The notes under the pieces: model-generated | What the model saw: the letters and a program-made list of their open reading frames with translations, nothing else | What the model was told of the DNA's origin: nothing | The model's database searches: none | Translations under genes and position numbers: made by a program | Shown: positions 14,191 to 21,777 of the stretch, one piece after another | How positions within the stretch are numbered: the first letter of the stretch is position 1 | Layout of the letters: each line of letters begins with the position of its first letter | Assembly (NCBI GenBank): GCA_040755975.1 | Contig: JBFLZY010000038.1 | Coordinates: forward strand, 1 to 25,687 | Origin: JAIMBK01 sp040755975 | GTDB lineage: Bacteria; Bacillota; Desulfotomaculia; Desulfotomaculales; Nap2-2B | Direction: 5' to 3' | Length of the DNA: 25,687 nt

Positions 14191-15183
14191 TTACAGGCCG
14201 TAAAAACCGGCCAGGCCCAGGGCGGCAAAAACCACCGTCGCCGCCCAAAAGCTGACCACCACCCTGTTTTCGCTCCAGTTGCAAAGTTCAAAATGGTGAT
14301 GCAGGGGGCTCATTCTAAAGATGCGCCGCCCGAACAGCTGAAATGAAGCCACCTGCAAGATCACCGAGAACGTCTCCAGAACGAATACCCCGCCGATCAG
14401 AAATAAAAACAATTCGCTTCTGGTAACCAGTGCCGCCGTCCCCAAGGCGCTCCCCAGGGCCAGCGAACCGGTGTCGCCCATAAACACGCGGGCCGGGTGG
14501 CGGTTGTAGAATAAAAAGCCCAGGCAGCCGCCGCTCACCGCCGCCATCACCGCCGCCACGCCGGATTTGTCCACCGCCAAAGCAACCGGCAGGTACGCCG
14601 CCGCCGCCAGCGCCGTGATCCCGGCCGCCAATCCGTCCAGCCCGTCCGTTAAATTAACGGCGTTCGCCGTACCGGTGATGACCAGGGCGGCAAAAGCAAA
14701 AAAGCCTGCGGCGCCCAATTCCCAGCTAAATCCCCCGGGCGCAAGAAAACCGCTGTACGGCACCGGCACATCGGTGCCCCGGCCCAGCACAGATACGCTG
14801 AAGGCCGCCGCCAAAAGGCTGAAAAGGATCTGGCCCAGCAGCTTTTCGCGCGCCCGCAGCCCCAGCGGTCTTTTCAAGACCACCTTAATAAAGTCGTCTA
14901 AAAAGCCGATCAGGCCAAAGGCCAGGGTCATCCCCAGCACCAGCAGGCCGTCCGGCGATTTTCCGGCAAACAAAAGCCCGGCCAGGGTTATTCCGGCCAG
15001 AAACATTACTCCTCCCATGGTCGGGGTGCCGCTTTTTTGCAGGTGCCGGCTGGGCCCGTCGTTCCGTACGTTTTGCCCGCACTTCAACCTCCGGAGGAGC
15101 GGGATGACCAGCGGGCCCAGCAGCAAAGTGACCGCCAGAGAAACCAGGAAGGGTTTGAGCAGGGCTGCGAAAACAGCTTCCAT
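14191..15183 (-). CDS. mraY: Phospho-MurNAc-pentapeptide translocase MraY
   Basis: MraY is a polytopic enzyme that transfers phospho-MurNAc-pentapeptide from UMP to undecaprenyl phosphate, forming lipid I. The 330-aa protein has about ten membrane helices and the conserved cytoplasmic motifs SGTPTMGGVMFL (51-62), FLDDFIKV with the Mg-binding Asp pair (96-97), NAVNLTDGLDG (174-184), FMGDTGSLALG (235-244) and LHHHFEL (294-300). The ATG at 15183 has only a weak GGGG upstream. It follows murF after 44 nt. A family B element begins right after its stop codon, which may separate the mraY message from murD. Confidence 0.97.
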   Translation of the reverse strand: MEAVFAALLKPFLVSLAVTLLLGPLVIPLLRRLKCGQNVRNDGPSRHLQKSGTPTMGGVMFLAGITLAGLLFAGKSPDGLLVLGMTLAFGLIGFLDDFIKVVLKRPLGLRAREKLLGQILFSLLAAAFSVSVLGRGTDVPVPYSGFLAPGGFSWELGAAGFFAFAALVITGTANAVNLTDGLDGLAAGITALAAAAYLPVALAVDKSGVAAVMAAVSGGCLGFLFYNRHPARVFMGDTGSLALGSALGTAALVTRSELFLFLIGGVFVLETFSVILQVASFQLFGRRIFRMSPLHHHFELCNWSENRVVVSFWAATVVFAALGLAGFYGL

Positions 15184-15227
15184 AAACCGGTTACCCCACT
15201 AAAAATATCTTCAGGTAGTATTTTATG

Positions 15228-16604
15228 TTAACGGTTGAATAATGCCTCAATAATTTTTTCCATGCGCATCCCGCGCGAGCCCTTCACCAGCATTACGTCC
15301 CCGGGCGCCACAAGGTCTTTTAATACCGCCGCCGCCTCTTCGCCGGCGGCGCACTCCCGGATACTTTCCGCCGCCAGGCCCGCCTCTTTGGCCCCGGCCG
15401 CGATCCCGCGGGCCAGTTCGCCAACCGTCACCAGGCAATTCACGCCGGCGGCGGAAACCGCGGCGCCGACCTGGCGGTGGCCGGCCGGAGCCAGCTCACC
15501 CAGTTCCAGCATGTCGCCCAGCACGGCTATTTTCCGCCGGGAGCCCGCCACCCGGGCCAGCACCTCCAGCGCCGCCCGCATTGACGAGGGGTTGGCGTTA
15601 TAGGCGTCGTTGATTACCGTGACGCCCCGGCGGTCGGTTATCTCAATCCGCATACCGGACAGGGCGACCTGTTCCAGGCCCCTGCCGATCTGTCCGGCAG
15701 ACAAGCCCAGCACCCACCCCACGCCGGCGGCGGCCAGGGCGTTTAAAACGTTATGCTGTCCGGGCAAAGGCAGCCGGACGGGAAAGCGCGTCCCGGCCAG
15801 TTCCACGTCGAAGCGCGTGGACCGCTCTTCGCAACGGATATTCACCGCGCGGATATCCGCCTCTGCGGACAGGCCGAAATAAAAAACCTTCCCGCGGCAG
15901 CGGGCGGCCTGCTCCCTGACGTACGGGCTGTGCACGTTCAGCACGGCAAAACCGGCGGCGTCGATGTGCGCGAGCAGCTCCCCTTTGGCCCGGGCGATAT
16001 TTTCCAGAGATCCCAGGCGCTCGAAATGCGCCTCCCCGATGTTGGTAATGACGGCCGCGGTGGGCCGGGCAATCCGGCACAGAAAGTCGATTTCCCCGGG
16101 CCCCCGCATGGCCATTTCCACCACCGCCGCCTGGTGGCGGGCGTCCAGTTCCAGCAGGGTCAGGGGCAGGCCGATTTCGTTGTTCAGGTTGCCCGGCGTT
16201 TTCAAGGTGGTAAAGCCGGTGGCGAGGACGGCGGCAATCATGTCTTTCGTGGTTGTTTTCCCGGAACTGCCGGTAACGGCAACCACCGGCAGGGTATGTT
16301 TTTCCCGGTTGTACCCGGCCAGCCTCTGGAGGGCCAGGAGCGGGTCGTCTACCAGCAGAACGGGAAGGTTTTGCGGCACCCCCGCAACGGCCCGGCTGAC
16401 CACCAGCCCGGCGGCGCCGGCCGCGGCGGCCCGGTCGAGCAAATCGTGGGCGTCGACGCGCTCGCCCCGCAGGGCGAAAAACAGCTCCCCGGGGGTAAGC
16501 CGGCGGGTGTCCGTGGAGACCGCGCTCACCTGCACCCGTCCGTCGCCCTGGATGATTTTGGCGTTAATTGCGCCGGCTATTTCGGCAATGGTCATGGTTT
16601 TCAT
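15228..16604 (-). CDS. murF: UDP-MurNAc-tripeptide-D-Ala-D-Ala ligase MurF
   Basis: MurF joins D-Ala-D-Ala to UDP-MurNAc-tripeptide, completing the cytoplasmic pentapeptide precursor. The 458-aa product has the N-terminal substrate-binding VSTDTRRLTPGELFFALRGE (29-48), the ATP loop GSSGKTTTK (112-120), KTPGNLNNEIGLPLTLL, NIGEAHFERLGS, GQHNVLNALAA, DAYNANPSSM and the C-terminal VLVKGSRGMRME-like block (VMLVKGSRGMRM). These separate it from MurE and MurC. The ATG at 16604 has AGGTGA 6 nt upstream. It is downstream of murE, separated by 78 nt that contain a truncated family B element. Confidence 0.97.
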   Translation of the reverse strand: MKTMTIAEIAGAINAKIIQGDGRVQVSAVSTDTRRLTPGELFFALRGERVDAHDLLDRAAAAGAAGLVVSRAVAGVPQNLPVLLVDDPLLALQRLAGYNREKHTLPVVAVTGSSGKTTTKDMIAAVLATGFTTLKTPGNLNNEIGLPLTLLELDARHQAAVVEMAMRGPGEIDFLCRIARPTAAVITNIGEAHFERLGSLENIARAKGELLAHIDAAGFAVLNVHSPYVREQAARCRGKVFYFGLSAEADIRAVNIRCEERSTRFDVELAGTRFPVRLPLPGQHNVLNALAAAGVGWVLGLSAGQIGRGLEQVALSGMRIEITDRRGVTVINDAYNANPSSMRAALEVLARVAGSRRKIAVLGDMLELGELAPAGHRQVGAAVSAAGVNCLVTVGELARGIAAGAKEAGLAAESIRECAAGEEAAAVLKDLVAPGDVMLVKGSRGMRMEKIIEALFNR

Positions 16605-16637
16605 GGGTAATCACCTGTTTGCCAACATGGGTTTAGC

Positions 16638-16680
16638 TTGCCGTTCGTTTGCCGTCGCTCCGATGCTGCGGGCCGACGAG
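16638..16680 (+). mobile_element. Family B element fragment B3
   Basis: The 43 bp ending GGGCCGACGAG match the left end of B2 with about one mismatch over 40 bp (GCCGTTCGTTTGCCGTCGCT, then CCGATGCTGCGGGC). Only this end is present, so it is a truncated remnant. It ends two bases before the murE stop codon, indicating that the right-hand break point sits at the murE gene boundary. Confidence 0.72.
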
Positions 16681-16682
16681 TG

Positions 16683-18164
16683 TTAAGAACGAGATTCATT
16701 ATTTCCTGAAAGCCGCTCCGCCAGGGCTTTGGCCGCTTCCTCCCGGTCGTCGAAGGGGAATTTTTCGGTGCCGATGATCTGGTAGTCCTCGTGCCCCTTG
16801 CCGGCGATGATTACAATGTCGCCCCGGCCGGCCGCGTTAACGGCGTAGGCGATGGCCCGGCGGCGGTCGGGAAGGACGACGTAGTCGCCCGGCCGGCGCG
16901 CCCTGCGCACCCCTTCCTCGATATCGGTGATGATCCGCAAAGGATCTTCAGTGCGCGGGTTGTCGGAAGTGACCACCACGAGATCGCTTAAGCGGGCGGC
17001 AATTTCTCCCATCCGCGGCCTTTTCCCCCGGTCGCGGTCGCCGCCGCAGCCAAAAACGGTAATCAGCCTTTCGTGGGGCAACTGCCGCGCGGTTCTTAAA
17101 ATATTTTCCAGCCCGTCCGGGGTGTGGGCGTAATCCACCACCACCGTAAAGTCCTGGCCCCGGTCAACCAGCTCAAAACGCCCCGGCACGCCGGCAACTT
17201 CTTCCAGCGCCTTCACCATCGCCGCCAGGGGCAGTCCGGCGGCGGCTCCTGCGGCCAGGGCGGCCAGCGCGTTATAAACGTTGAAGTAACCGGTCAGCTT
17301 CAGGTTTACCGGGGCGGCCCCCCAGGGGGTGCGCACCTCAAAAGAGGCTCCCTTCGGACGCACCCGGACGTCCGCGGCCGCCACGTCGGCCGCCTGCCTG
17401 ATCCCGTAGGTGATTACCTTTCCCCGGGCGGCCCGCCGCAACTCCGGCGCCGCGGGGTCGTCACCGTTGATGACGGCAAATCTTTCGGCCATCTGGAAGA
17501 GGGTTTTTTTCGCTGCCAGGTAGTCGTCCATGTCCTTGTGAAAATCCAGGTGATCCCGGGTGATGTTGGTAAACACGCCCGTATCAAAAGGACACCCTGC
17601 CACGCGGTGCAGCGCCAGGGCGTGCGAGCTTACTTCCATGACGACCGTGTCCACCCCCGCCGAGACCATCTCGGCCAAAAGCTTTTGCAGGTCCAGCGAC
17701 TCGGGTGTGGTGTGCTGCACGGGGAGCTTGCGCTCCCCGATCCAGTTGGCGATGGTTCCGATCAGGCCCACCCGCGCGCCGGCGCGTTGAAAAATCGCCC
17801 TAAGCAGGTAGGTGGTGGTCGTCTTGCCGTTGGTGCCGGTAACGCCGATAAGCTTCAGCCGGCGGCCGGGATAGCCGTAAAAACGGGCGGAGATCAGCGC
17901 CAGCGCCAGGCGCGTATCGGGCACCTGCACCAGGGGAACGGACGCGGGCACGGCCACGGGCTTCTGCACCACCAGGGCCGCCGCCCCGTTGGCAACGGCC
18001 TGGTCCACGTAGTAATGCCCGTCGGTTCGAAAGCCCTCAATGGCGACAAAAACGTCTCCCGGCGCTGTTTTTCGCGAATCGTAGGCAATCCCGCGCACGG
18101 GAACTTCCAGGTTGCCCTGGCGAAATACGCTCGTTTGATCCGCGATTAATTCACTGAATAACAA
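16683..18164 (-). CDS. murE: UDP-MurNAc-L-Ala-D-Glu:meso-diaminopimelate ligase MurE
   Basis: MurE adds the third residue of the stem peptide. The 493-aa protein has YDSRKTAPGDVFVAI (28-42), the ATP loop GTNGKTTTT (110-118), QHTTPESLDLQ, NITRDHLDFHKDMDDY, GYFNVYNALAA, VDYAHTPDGLEN and GCGGDRDRGKRPRMG. The DNPRTED motif at 401-407 identifies the acceptor as meso-diaminopimelate, not lysine, predicting a DAP-type wall. The TTG at 18164 has AAGGGAG 9 nt upstream. It is cut off from spoVD by family A copy A2, and a promoter candidate lies in the intervening leader (18196-18224), so it may begin a new transcription unit. Confidence 0.97.
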   Translation of the reverse strand: MLFSELIADQTSVFRQGNLEVPVRGIAYDSRKTAPGDVFVAIEGFRTDGHYYVDQAVANGAAALVVQKPVAVPASVPLVQVPDTRLALALISARFYGYPGRRLKLIGVTGTNGKTTTTYLLRAIFQRAGARVGLIGTIANWIGERKLPVQHTTPESLDLQKLLAEMVSAGVDTVVMEVSSHALALHRVAGCPFDTGVFTNITRDHLDFHKDMDDYLAAKKTLFQMAERFAVINGDDPAAPELRRAARGKVITYGIRQAADVAAADVRVRPKGASFEVRTPWGAAPVNLKLTGYFNVYNALAALAAGAAAGLPLAAMVKALEEVAGVPGRFELVDRGQDFTVVVDYAHTPDGLENILRTARQLPHERLITVFGCGGDRDRGKRPRMGEIAARLSDLVVVTSDNPRTEDPLRIITDIEEGVRRARRPGDYVVLPDRRRAIAYAVNAAGRGDIVIIAGKGHEDYQIIGTEKFPFDDREEAAKALAERLSGNNESRS

Positions 18165-18195
18165 GGGTAAATACTCCCTTCGTTGCTAATTAATC

Positions 18196-18224
18196 ATCGT
18201 ATCACCTGCAGAAAAACATTGCAA
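18196..18224 (-). promoter_or_regulatory. Candidate sigma-A promoter of murE
   Basis: On the minus strand TTGCAA (18224-18219), a 17-bp spacer and TACGAT (18201-18196) are present, with a TG dinucleotide one base before the -10 (extended -10 form). It is 31 nt upstream of the murE TTG start. It lies between the inserted A2 element and murE, so it could restore murE expression after the insertion. Confidence 0.55.
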
Positions 18225-18300
18225 CAACCTTTATTTACCAGCGCAGCTACGACTTCTATTCCTTATTATGGTAGTATAGCCATAAGAAAGTTTATTTATA

Positions 18301-18619
18301 TGTAAGCATTCAGTTAACCCGCCGGGGCTTGCGTTGTCCTAAGCTCACTCCGATGCTTCGCGCCGACAGCACCGCGGCTCGCTTCGGACCGGACTGGCGG
18401 CGCTGCAAAGGCGGCATGGCAATGTTCTCTTTTATCGTAGCCTTTGTTAACGGAGGACATTTTCACTATCTTGCGCATCTTTTGGGTGCCGCTGGTTTCG
18501 CGCCGCAAGTCCGGTTACCCGAAGCAATGCCGGGTGCTGTTACCGGCGCTACGCAAGTCGTTCGCGGCAACGACAACGCAAGCCCCTGCCAAAGTAAGCT
18601 GTTTCACTGAATATTTGCT
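18301..18619 (+). mobile_element. MITE-like element family A, copy A2, with 6-bp target duplication
   Basis: The 319-bp non-coding element is flanked by a perfect direct repeat TTTATA (18295-18300 and 18620-18625). Its termini are imperfect inverted repeats (TGTAAGCATTCAG and the complement of AGCAAATATTCAG), followed by subterminal inverted repeats GGGGCTTGCGTTGTC. It has an internal pair based on CCGGACTGGCGGCGC and GCGCCGCAAGTCCGG. Sequence identity to A3 is high throughout. The right target copy is only 4 bp from the spoVD stop codon. No transposase is encoded, so mobility would need one elsewhere in the genome. Confidence 0.87.
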
Positions 18620-18629
18620 TTTATATGTT

Positions 18630-20855
18630 CTACGGCCGCTCTACAAAGCCGTCCCCGCTTAAGCTCCCCGAGGCGGGCGCGGGGATCGGCGGCACTTCCG
18701 GCTCGCCGGGGACGGGGCCCGGCGGCTGCTCGATGCCCTGGCCGGGCGGCTGGAACTGCACCCGGACGGTGGTCCCCCGGGGGACCCTGCGCCCCGGCGG
18801 CGGGTCCTGTTCTCCCGCCAGGCCGGTCCCGCTCAACTCCAAATGCAGATCCATATTCTTGAGCAGATCCGCCGCTTCCGGAACCGTCAAACCCTTGAGA
18901 CTGGGAACGGTTACTTCCCCGCCGCGCTGTTCCCGCGCCGGCTCCAGGTCCAAAATTACGGCGGTGCCGTTGAACACTTCCGCCCCGGCCCCGGGCATTT
19001 GCCCGTAAACAATCGCTCCTTCGCCCCGGGTCTGGTAGGTCAACCCCGCCTGAACCAGCCTGGAGATTGCCTCGTTGACCGGATAGTTGACGACGCCGGG
19101 CACTTCCACTTTAAACCTGGGCTCCTCGTAGACAAAGGGGTCCTTCGGCTTTTCCAGCCCGGGGGTTTTCGGCACCCGCAGGTAATGCAGCGTATCGCGC
19201 ACCACGGCCTGAAAAACGGGCGCGGCCACCTGGGAGCCGTAATAAATGCCTCCCTGCGGTTCGGCCACCATCACCAGCGCCGCCACGCGCGGGTCTTCCA
19301 CCGGCGCAAACCCGACAAAGGAAGCCACGTACCGCCCCGTCACGTATCCGCCGCCTTCGCCCACCACCTGGGCCGTGCCGGTTTTTCCGGCCACCCGGTA
19401 GCCGTCGATAAAGGCGTTCCGGCCGGTTCCTTTCAAGACCACGTTTTCCAGCAAACTGCCTGTCTGCCGGGCCACCTCCGGCGGTAAAACGTTGCGCATG
19501 GGCTCCGGCTTGAACCGCCTGACCACGTTCCCGGAGCTGTCCTGGATTTCCCTGACTATTTGCGGGCGCAGCAGCGTCCCCCCGTTGGCCACCGCCGCCA
19601 CCGCGGCAAGCAGCTGGATGGGGGTCACGGCAATGGACTGGCCGATGGCCATGGTCGCGATATTCAGGTTCGTGGCCCTTTTTTCCGGAATGAGGATGCC
19701 CGCCGCCTCGCCGGGCAGGTCGATCCCGGTGGGCCGGCCGAAGCCAAAAGCCTGCACATATTGATAAAATTTCGGCACGCCCACCCGCAAGCCCACTTCT
19801 ACAAAGCCGGGGTTGCAGGAATGCATGACCACCTCGGTGAAGGTCTGGCTGCCGTGCCCGCCGTCGTACCAGCAGCGGATGTAGCGATCGGCCACTCTGA
19901 TGTACCCCGGGTCAAAAAAAGCGTCCTCCGGTTTCACCTTGCCTTCCGCCAGCCCGGCCGCCATGGTGATGATCTTGAAGGTCGACCCCGGTTCGTAGTT
20001 GTACCATATGGCCGGGTTTCTGTCCCAGGCTTCCCGGGGAGCGTTCAGCCAGTCGTTGGAGTTAAAGGTGGGGCGGTTGCCCATGGCCAGAATCTCCCCC
20101 GTGCGCGGGTCCATGACGATGATGACGGCCAGCTTGGGCTGGTAGCGGGCCACTATTTTGTCCAGCTCTCTTTCCACAAAATGCTGAATTGTTTCGTCAA
20201 TGGTCAGGTACAGGTGGTTTCCCTGGCGCGGGGCAATATATTGGTGAATGGGTTCGGGAATGTCCTGGCCGGTGGCGTCCTGTTCAACAATGATGCGCCC
20301 GGCGACGCCCTTGAGCTCTTTTTCAAAGGTAACTTCGATGCCTGTTAAACCCTGGTTGTCGATGCCGGTAAAGCCCAGCAGGTGCGGGGCAAGCGTTTGA
20401 AAGGGGTAATGCCGCTGGTTTTCTTCGACCAGGAAAACGCCCGGCAAATTTAACGCCTTCACCTTTTGAGCGGTTTGGGCAGCCAGCTTGCGGGCCAGCC
20501 ACTCAAAACACGATCGGCGGGTCAGGATTTTGAAAAGGCGCTCTTCATCCACCGCCAGCACCGGGGCGAGTTTCTGCGCGGTGCCGCGAGGGTCTTTAAC
20601 CAGAACGGGGATGGCGTAAAGGGAATCGACGCTGACGTTGGTGACCAGTTCCTTGCCGTTGCGGTCGTATATGTTGCCCCGCTTGGCCTCCACGGGAATG
20701 TCGCGCGTCCGGACTTCCAGGGCTTTTTGCTGGAGTTCTTCGCCCCGGACAAATTGGATCCAGGCCACCCGGCCCGTTAAGGCGATTAAAATCAGGGCGC
20801 AAGCGATCAGCATGAAGGCCAATCGCTTGCGAATCACGGTCAGCATCGGCGGCAA
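18630..20855 (-). CDS. spoVD: Class B penicillin-binding protein with two PASTA domains (SpoVD/PBP2B type)
   Basis: This membrane-anchored DD-transpeptidase cross-links septal or cortex peptidoglycan. The 741-aa product has one N-terminal helix (about 9-32), a PBP dimerisation domain opening RGNIYDRNGKELVTN, and a transpeptidase domain with the catalytic SxxK in EPGSTFK (Ser291), SCN (346-348) and KTGT (491-494). Two PASTA domains follow at about 583-637 and 648-701, then a Pro-rich tail. It is the only class B PBP in the cluster, where Bacillus has pbpB and spoVD side by side, so it may fill both roles. The start is taken as TTG at 20855, with GGGAGGT 7 nt upstream; an ATG at 20876 has no SD. 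Family A elements flank both sides (A3 upstream, A2 downstream). Confidence 0.94.
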   Translation of the reverse strand: MPPMLTVIRKRLAFMLIACALILIALTGRVAWIQFVRGEELQQKALEVRTRDIPVEAKRGNIYDRNGKELVTNVSVDSLYAIPVLVKDPRGTAQKLAPVLAVDEERLFKILTRRSCFEWLARKLAAQTAQKVKALNLPGVFLVEENQRHYPFQTLAPHLLGFTGIDNQGLTGIEVTFEKELKGVAGRIIVEQDATGQDIPEPIHQYIAPRQGNHLYLTIDETIQHFVERELDKIVARYQPKLAVIIVMDPRTGEILAMGNRPTFNSNDWLNAPREAWDRNPAIWYNYEPGSTFKIITMAAGLAEGKVKPEDAFFDPGYIRVADRYIRCWYDGGHGSQTFTEVVMHSCNPGFVEVGLRVGVPKFYQYVQAFGFGRPTGIDLPGEAAGILIPEKRATNLNIATMAIGQSIAVTPIQLLAAVAAVANGGTLLRPQIVREIQDSSGNVVRRFKPEPMRNVLPPEVARQTGSLLENVVLKGTGRNAFIDGYRVAGKTGTAQVVGEGGGYVTGRYVASFVGFAPVEDPRVAALVMVAEPQGGIYYGSQVAAPVFQAVVRDTLHYLRVPKTPGLEKPKDPFVYEEPRFKVEVPGVVNYPVNEAISRLVQAGLTYQTRGEGAIVYGQMPGAGAEVFNGTAVILDLEPAREQRGGEVTVPSLKGLTVPEAADLLKNMDLHLELSGTGLAGEQDPPPGRRVPRGTTVRVQFQPPGQGIEQPPGPVPGEPEVPPIPAPASGSLSGDGFVERP

Positions 20856-20915
20856 GGCAATGACCTCCCGGGTCATCGCCGGCGGCCGGGTAGCGGTCAG
20901 CCAGGATTCCTTCCG

Positions 20916-21229
20916 AGTAAGTATTCAGCTAACCCGCCGGGGGTTGCGTTGTCCTCGCTCACTCCGATGCTTCGCGCCGACAGCACCCCGGCTCGCTTCG
21001 GACCGGACTGGCGGCGCTGCAAAGGCGGCATGGTAATGCTCTCTTTTATCGTCGCCTTTCTTAATAGGGATATTTTCACTTTCTTGAGTATCTTTTGGGT
21101 GCCGCTGGTTTCGCGCCGCCAGTCCGGTGACCTCGCTTCGCCGGGTGCTGTTACCGGCGCTACGCAAGTCGTTCGCTTAAGGACAACGCAACCCCCTGTC
21201 AAAGTAAGCTGTTTTACTGGATATTTACT
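20916..21229 (+). mobile_element. MITE-like element family A, copy A3, with 6-bp target duplication
   Basis: The 314-bp element is flanked by a perfect CTTCCG duplication (20910-20915 and 21230-21235). Ends are AGTAAGTATTCAG and the complement of AGTAAATATCCAG (11 of 13 match). A perfect 16-bp subterminal inverted repeat, GGGGGTTGCGTTGTCC, lies at 20939-20954 and (complement) 21181-21196. A second perfect 16-bp pair, ACCGGACTGGCGGCGC, lies at 21002-21017 and (complement) 21113-21128. The element can therefore fold into a long branched cruciform. It separates ftsL from spoVD, which are nearly contiguous in most relatives. Confidence 0.9.
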
Positions 21230-21265
21230 CTTCCGACTACTGACCTCCGACGACCGACGACTGTC

Positions 21266-21775
21266 CTAGCCCTGCCCCGGGTCTCCCCGTCCCGCCACCA
21301 GACGCACGAAAGCCTGGATAAGCCAGTTTTTCTTTTCCCCGCTCTTCAGGGCCACCGCTTCCGGCGGCTGCCCGGCTTTTTCCTCACCCGGGTTTCTTTG
21401 CGAACCCAGGGCTTCCGGATCTGCCTTGACCAGGATCATCCGGCTGGTGTCCGGCTTGACCATCCCCAGTTTGGTGGTGGCCACCCTTTCCACCCGCTCC
21501 AGGGAAGAAAGCCGGGCGACATTTTCCGTCATCGCCTGGGTCTGGATATGCAAGTCGTTGATGTCCTTTTTCATTTTATTGAGCTGGTACCCGGCTATGA
21601 TCACCTGGGCGTAACAGTAGACAACAATAATTGCGGCACAAAAAACAAGCAGAACCAGTCCGGTGAGAACCAGCCGCTCCCGGCGAGGCAGGTAATAAGC
21701 CCTGGTCTTCCTGCGCGTCTGACGGCTTTTTTTGGGCAGGCTGGAATAATAAGGTTGCTCCTGTGCTACTACCAA
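21266..21775 (-). CDS. ftsL: FtsL-type cell division protein
   Basis: FtsL is a small bitopic divisome protein that forms a complex with DivIB/FtsQ and DivIC/FtsB. The 169-aa product has a basic cytoplasmic N-terminus (about 1-34), one membrane helix (about 35-60) and an extracellular coiled coil (about 62-100) ending ERVATTKLGMVKPD, a short motif typical of FtsL/DivIC proteins. The C-terminal 60 residues are polar and probably disordered, longer than in most family members. The TTG at 21775 has AAGGTGA 6 nt upstream and starts 2 nt after the rsmH stop. Sequence conservation in this family is low, so the name rests on topology and on its place between rsmH and the class B PBP gene. Confidence 0.85.
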   Translation of the reverse strand: MVVAQEQPYYSSLPKKSRQTRRKTRAYYLPRRERLVLTGLVLLVFCAAIIVVYCYAQVIIAGYQLNKMKKDINDLHIQTQAMTENVARLSSLERVERVATTKLGMVKPDTSRMILVKADPEALGSQRNPGEEKAGQPPEAVALKSGEKKNWLIQAFVRLVAGRGDPGQG

Positions 21776-21777
21776 TG

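Noticed and set aside
15753..16610. Plus-strand open frame antisense to murF (285 codons)
   Set aside because: Gly/Gln-rich shadow frame with no homology signals; murF explains the sequence.
17124..18149. Long plus-strand open frame antisense to murE (341 codons)
   Set aside because: It is a GC-rich shadow of murE, with His-, Gln- and Arg-rich composition, no motifs and no SD. murE on the other strand has full family motifs.
18301..21229. Small proteins encoded inside family A elements
   Set aside because: The frames differ between copies, are not conserved in length and cross the inverted repeats; no transposase motif is seen.
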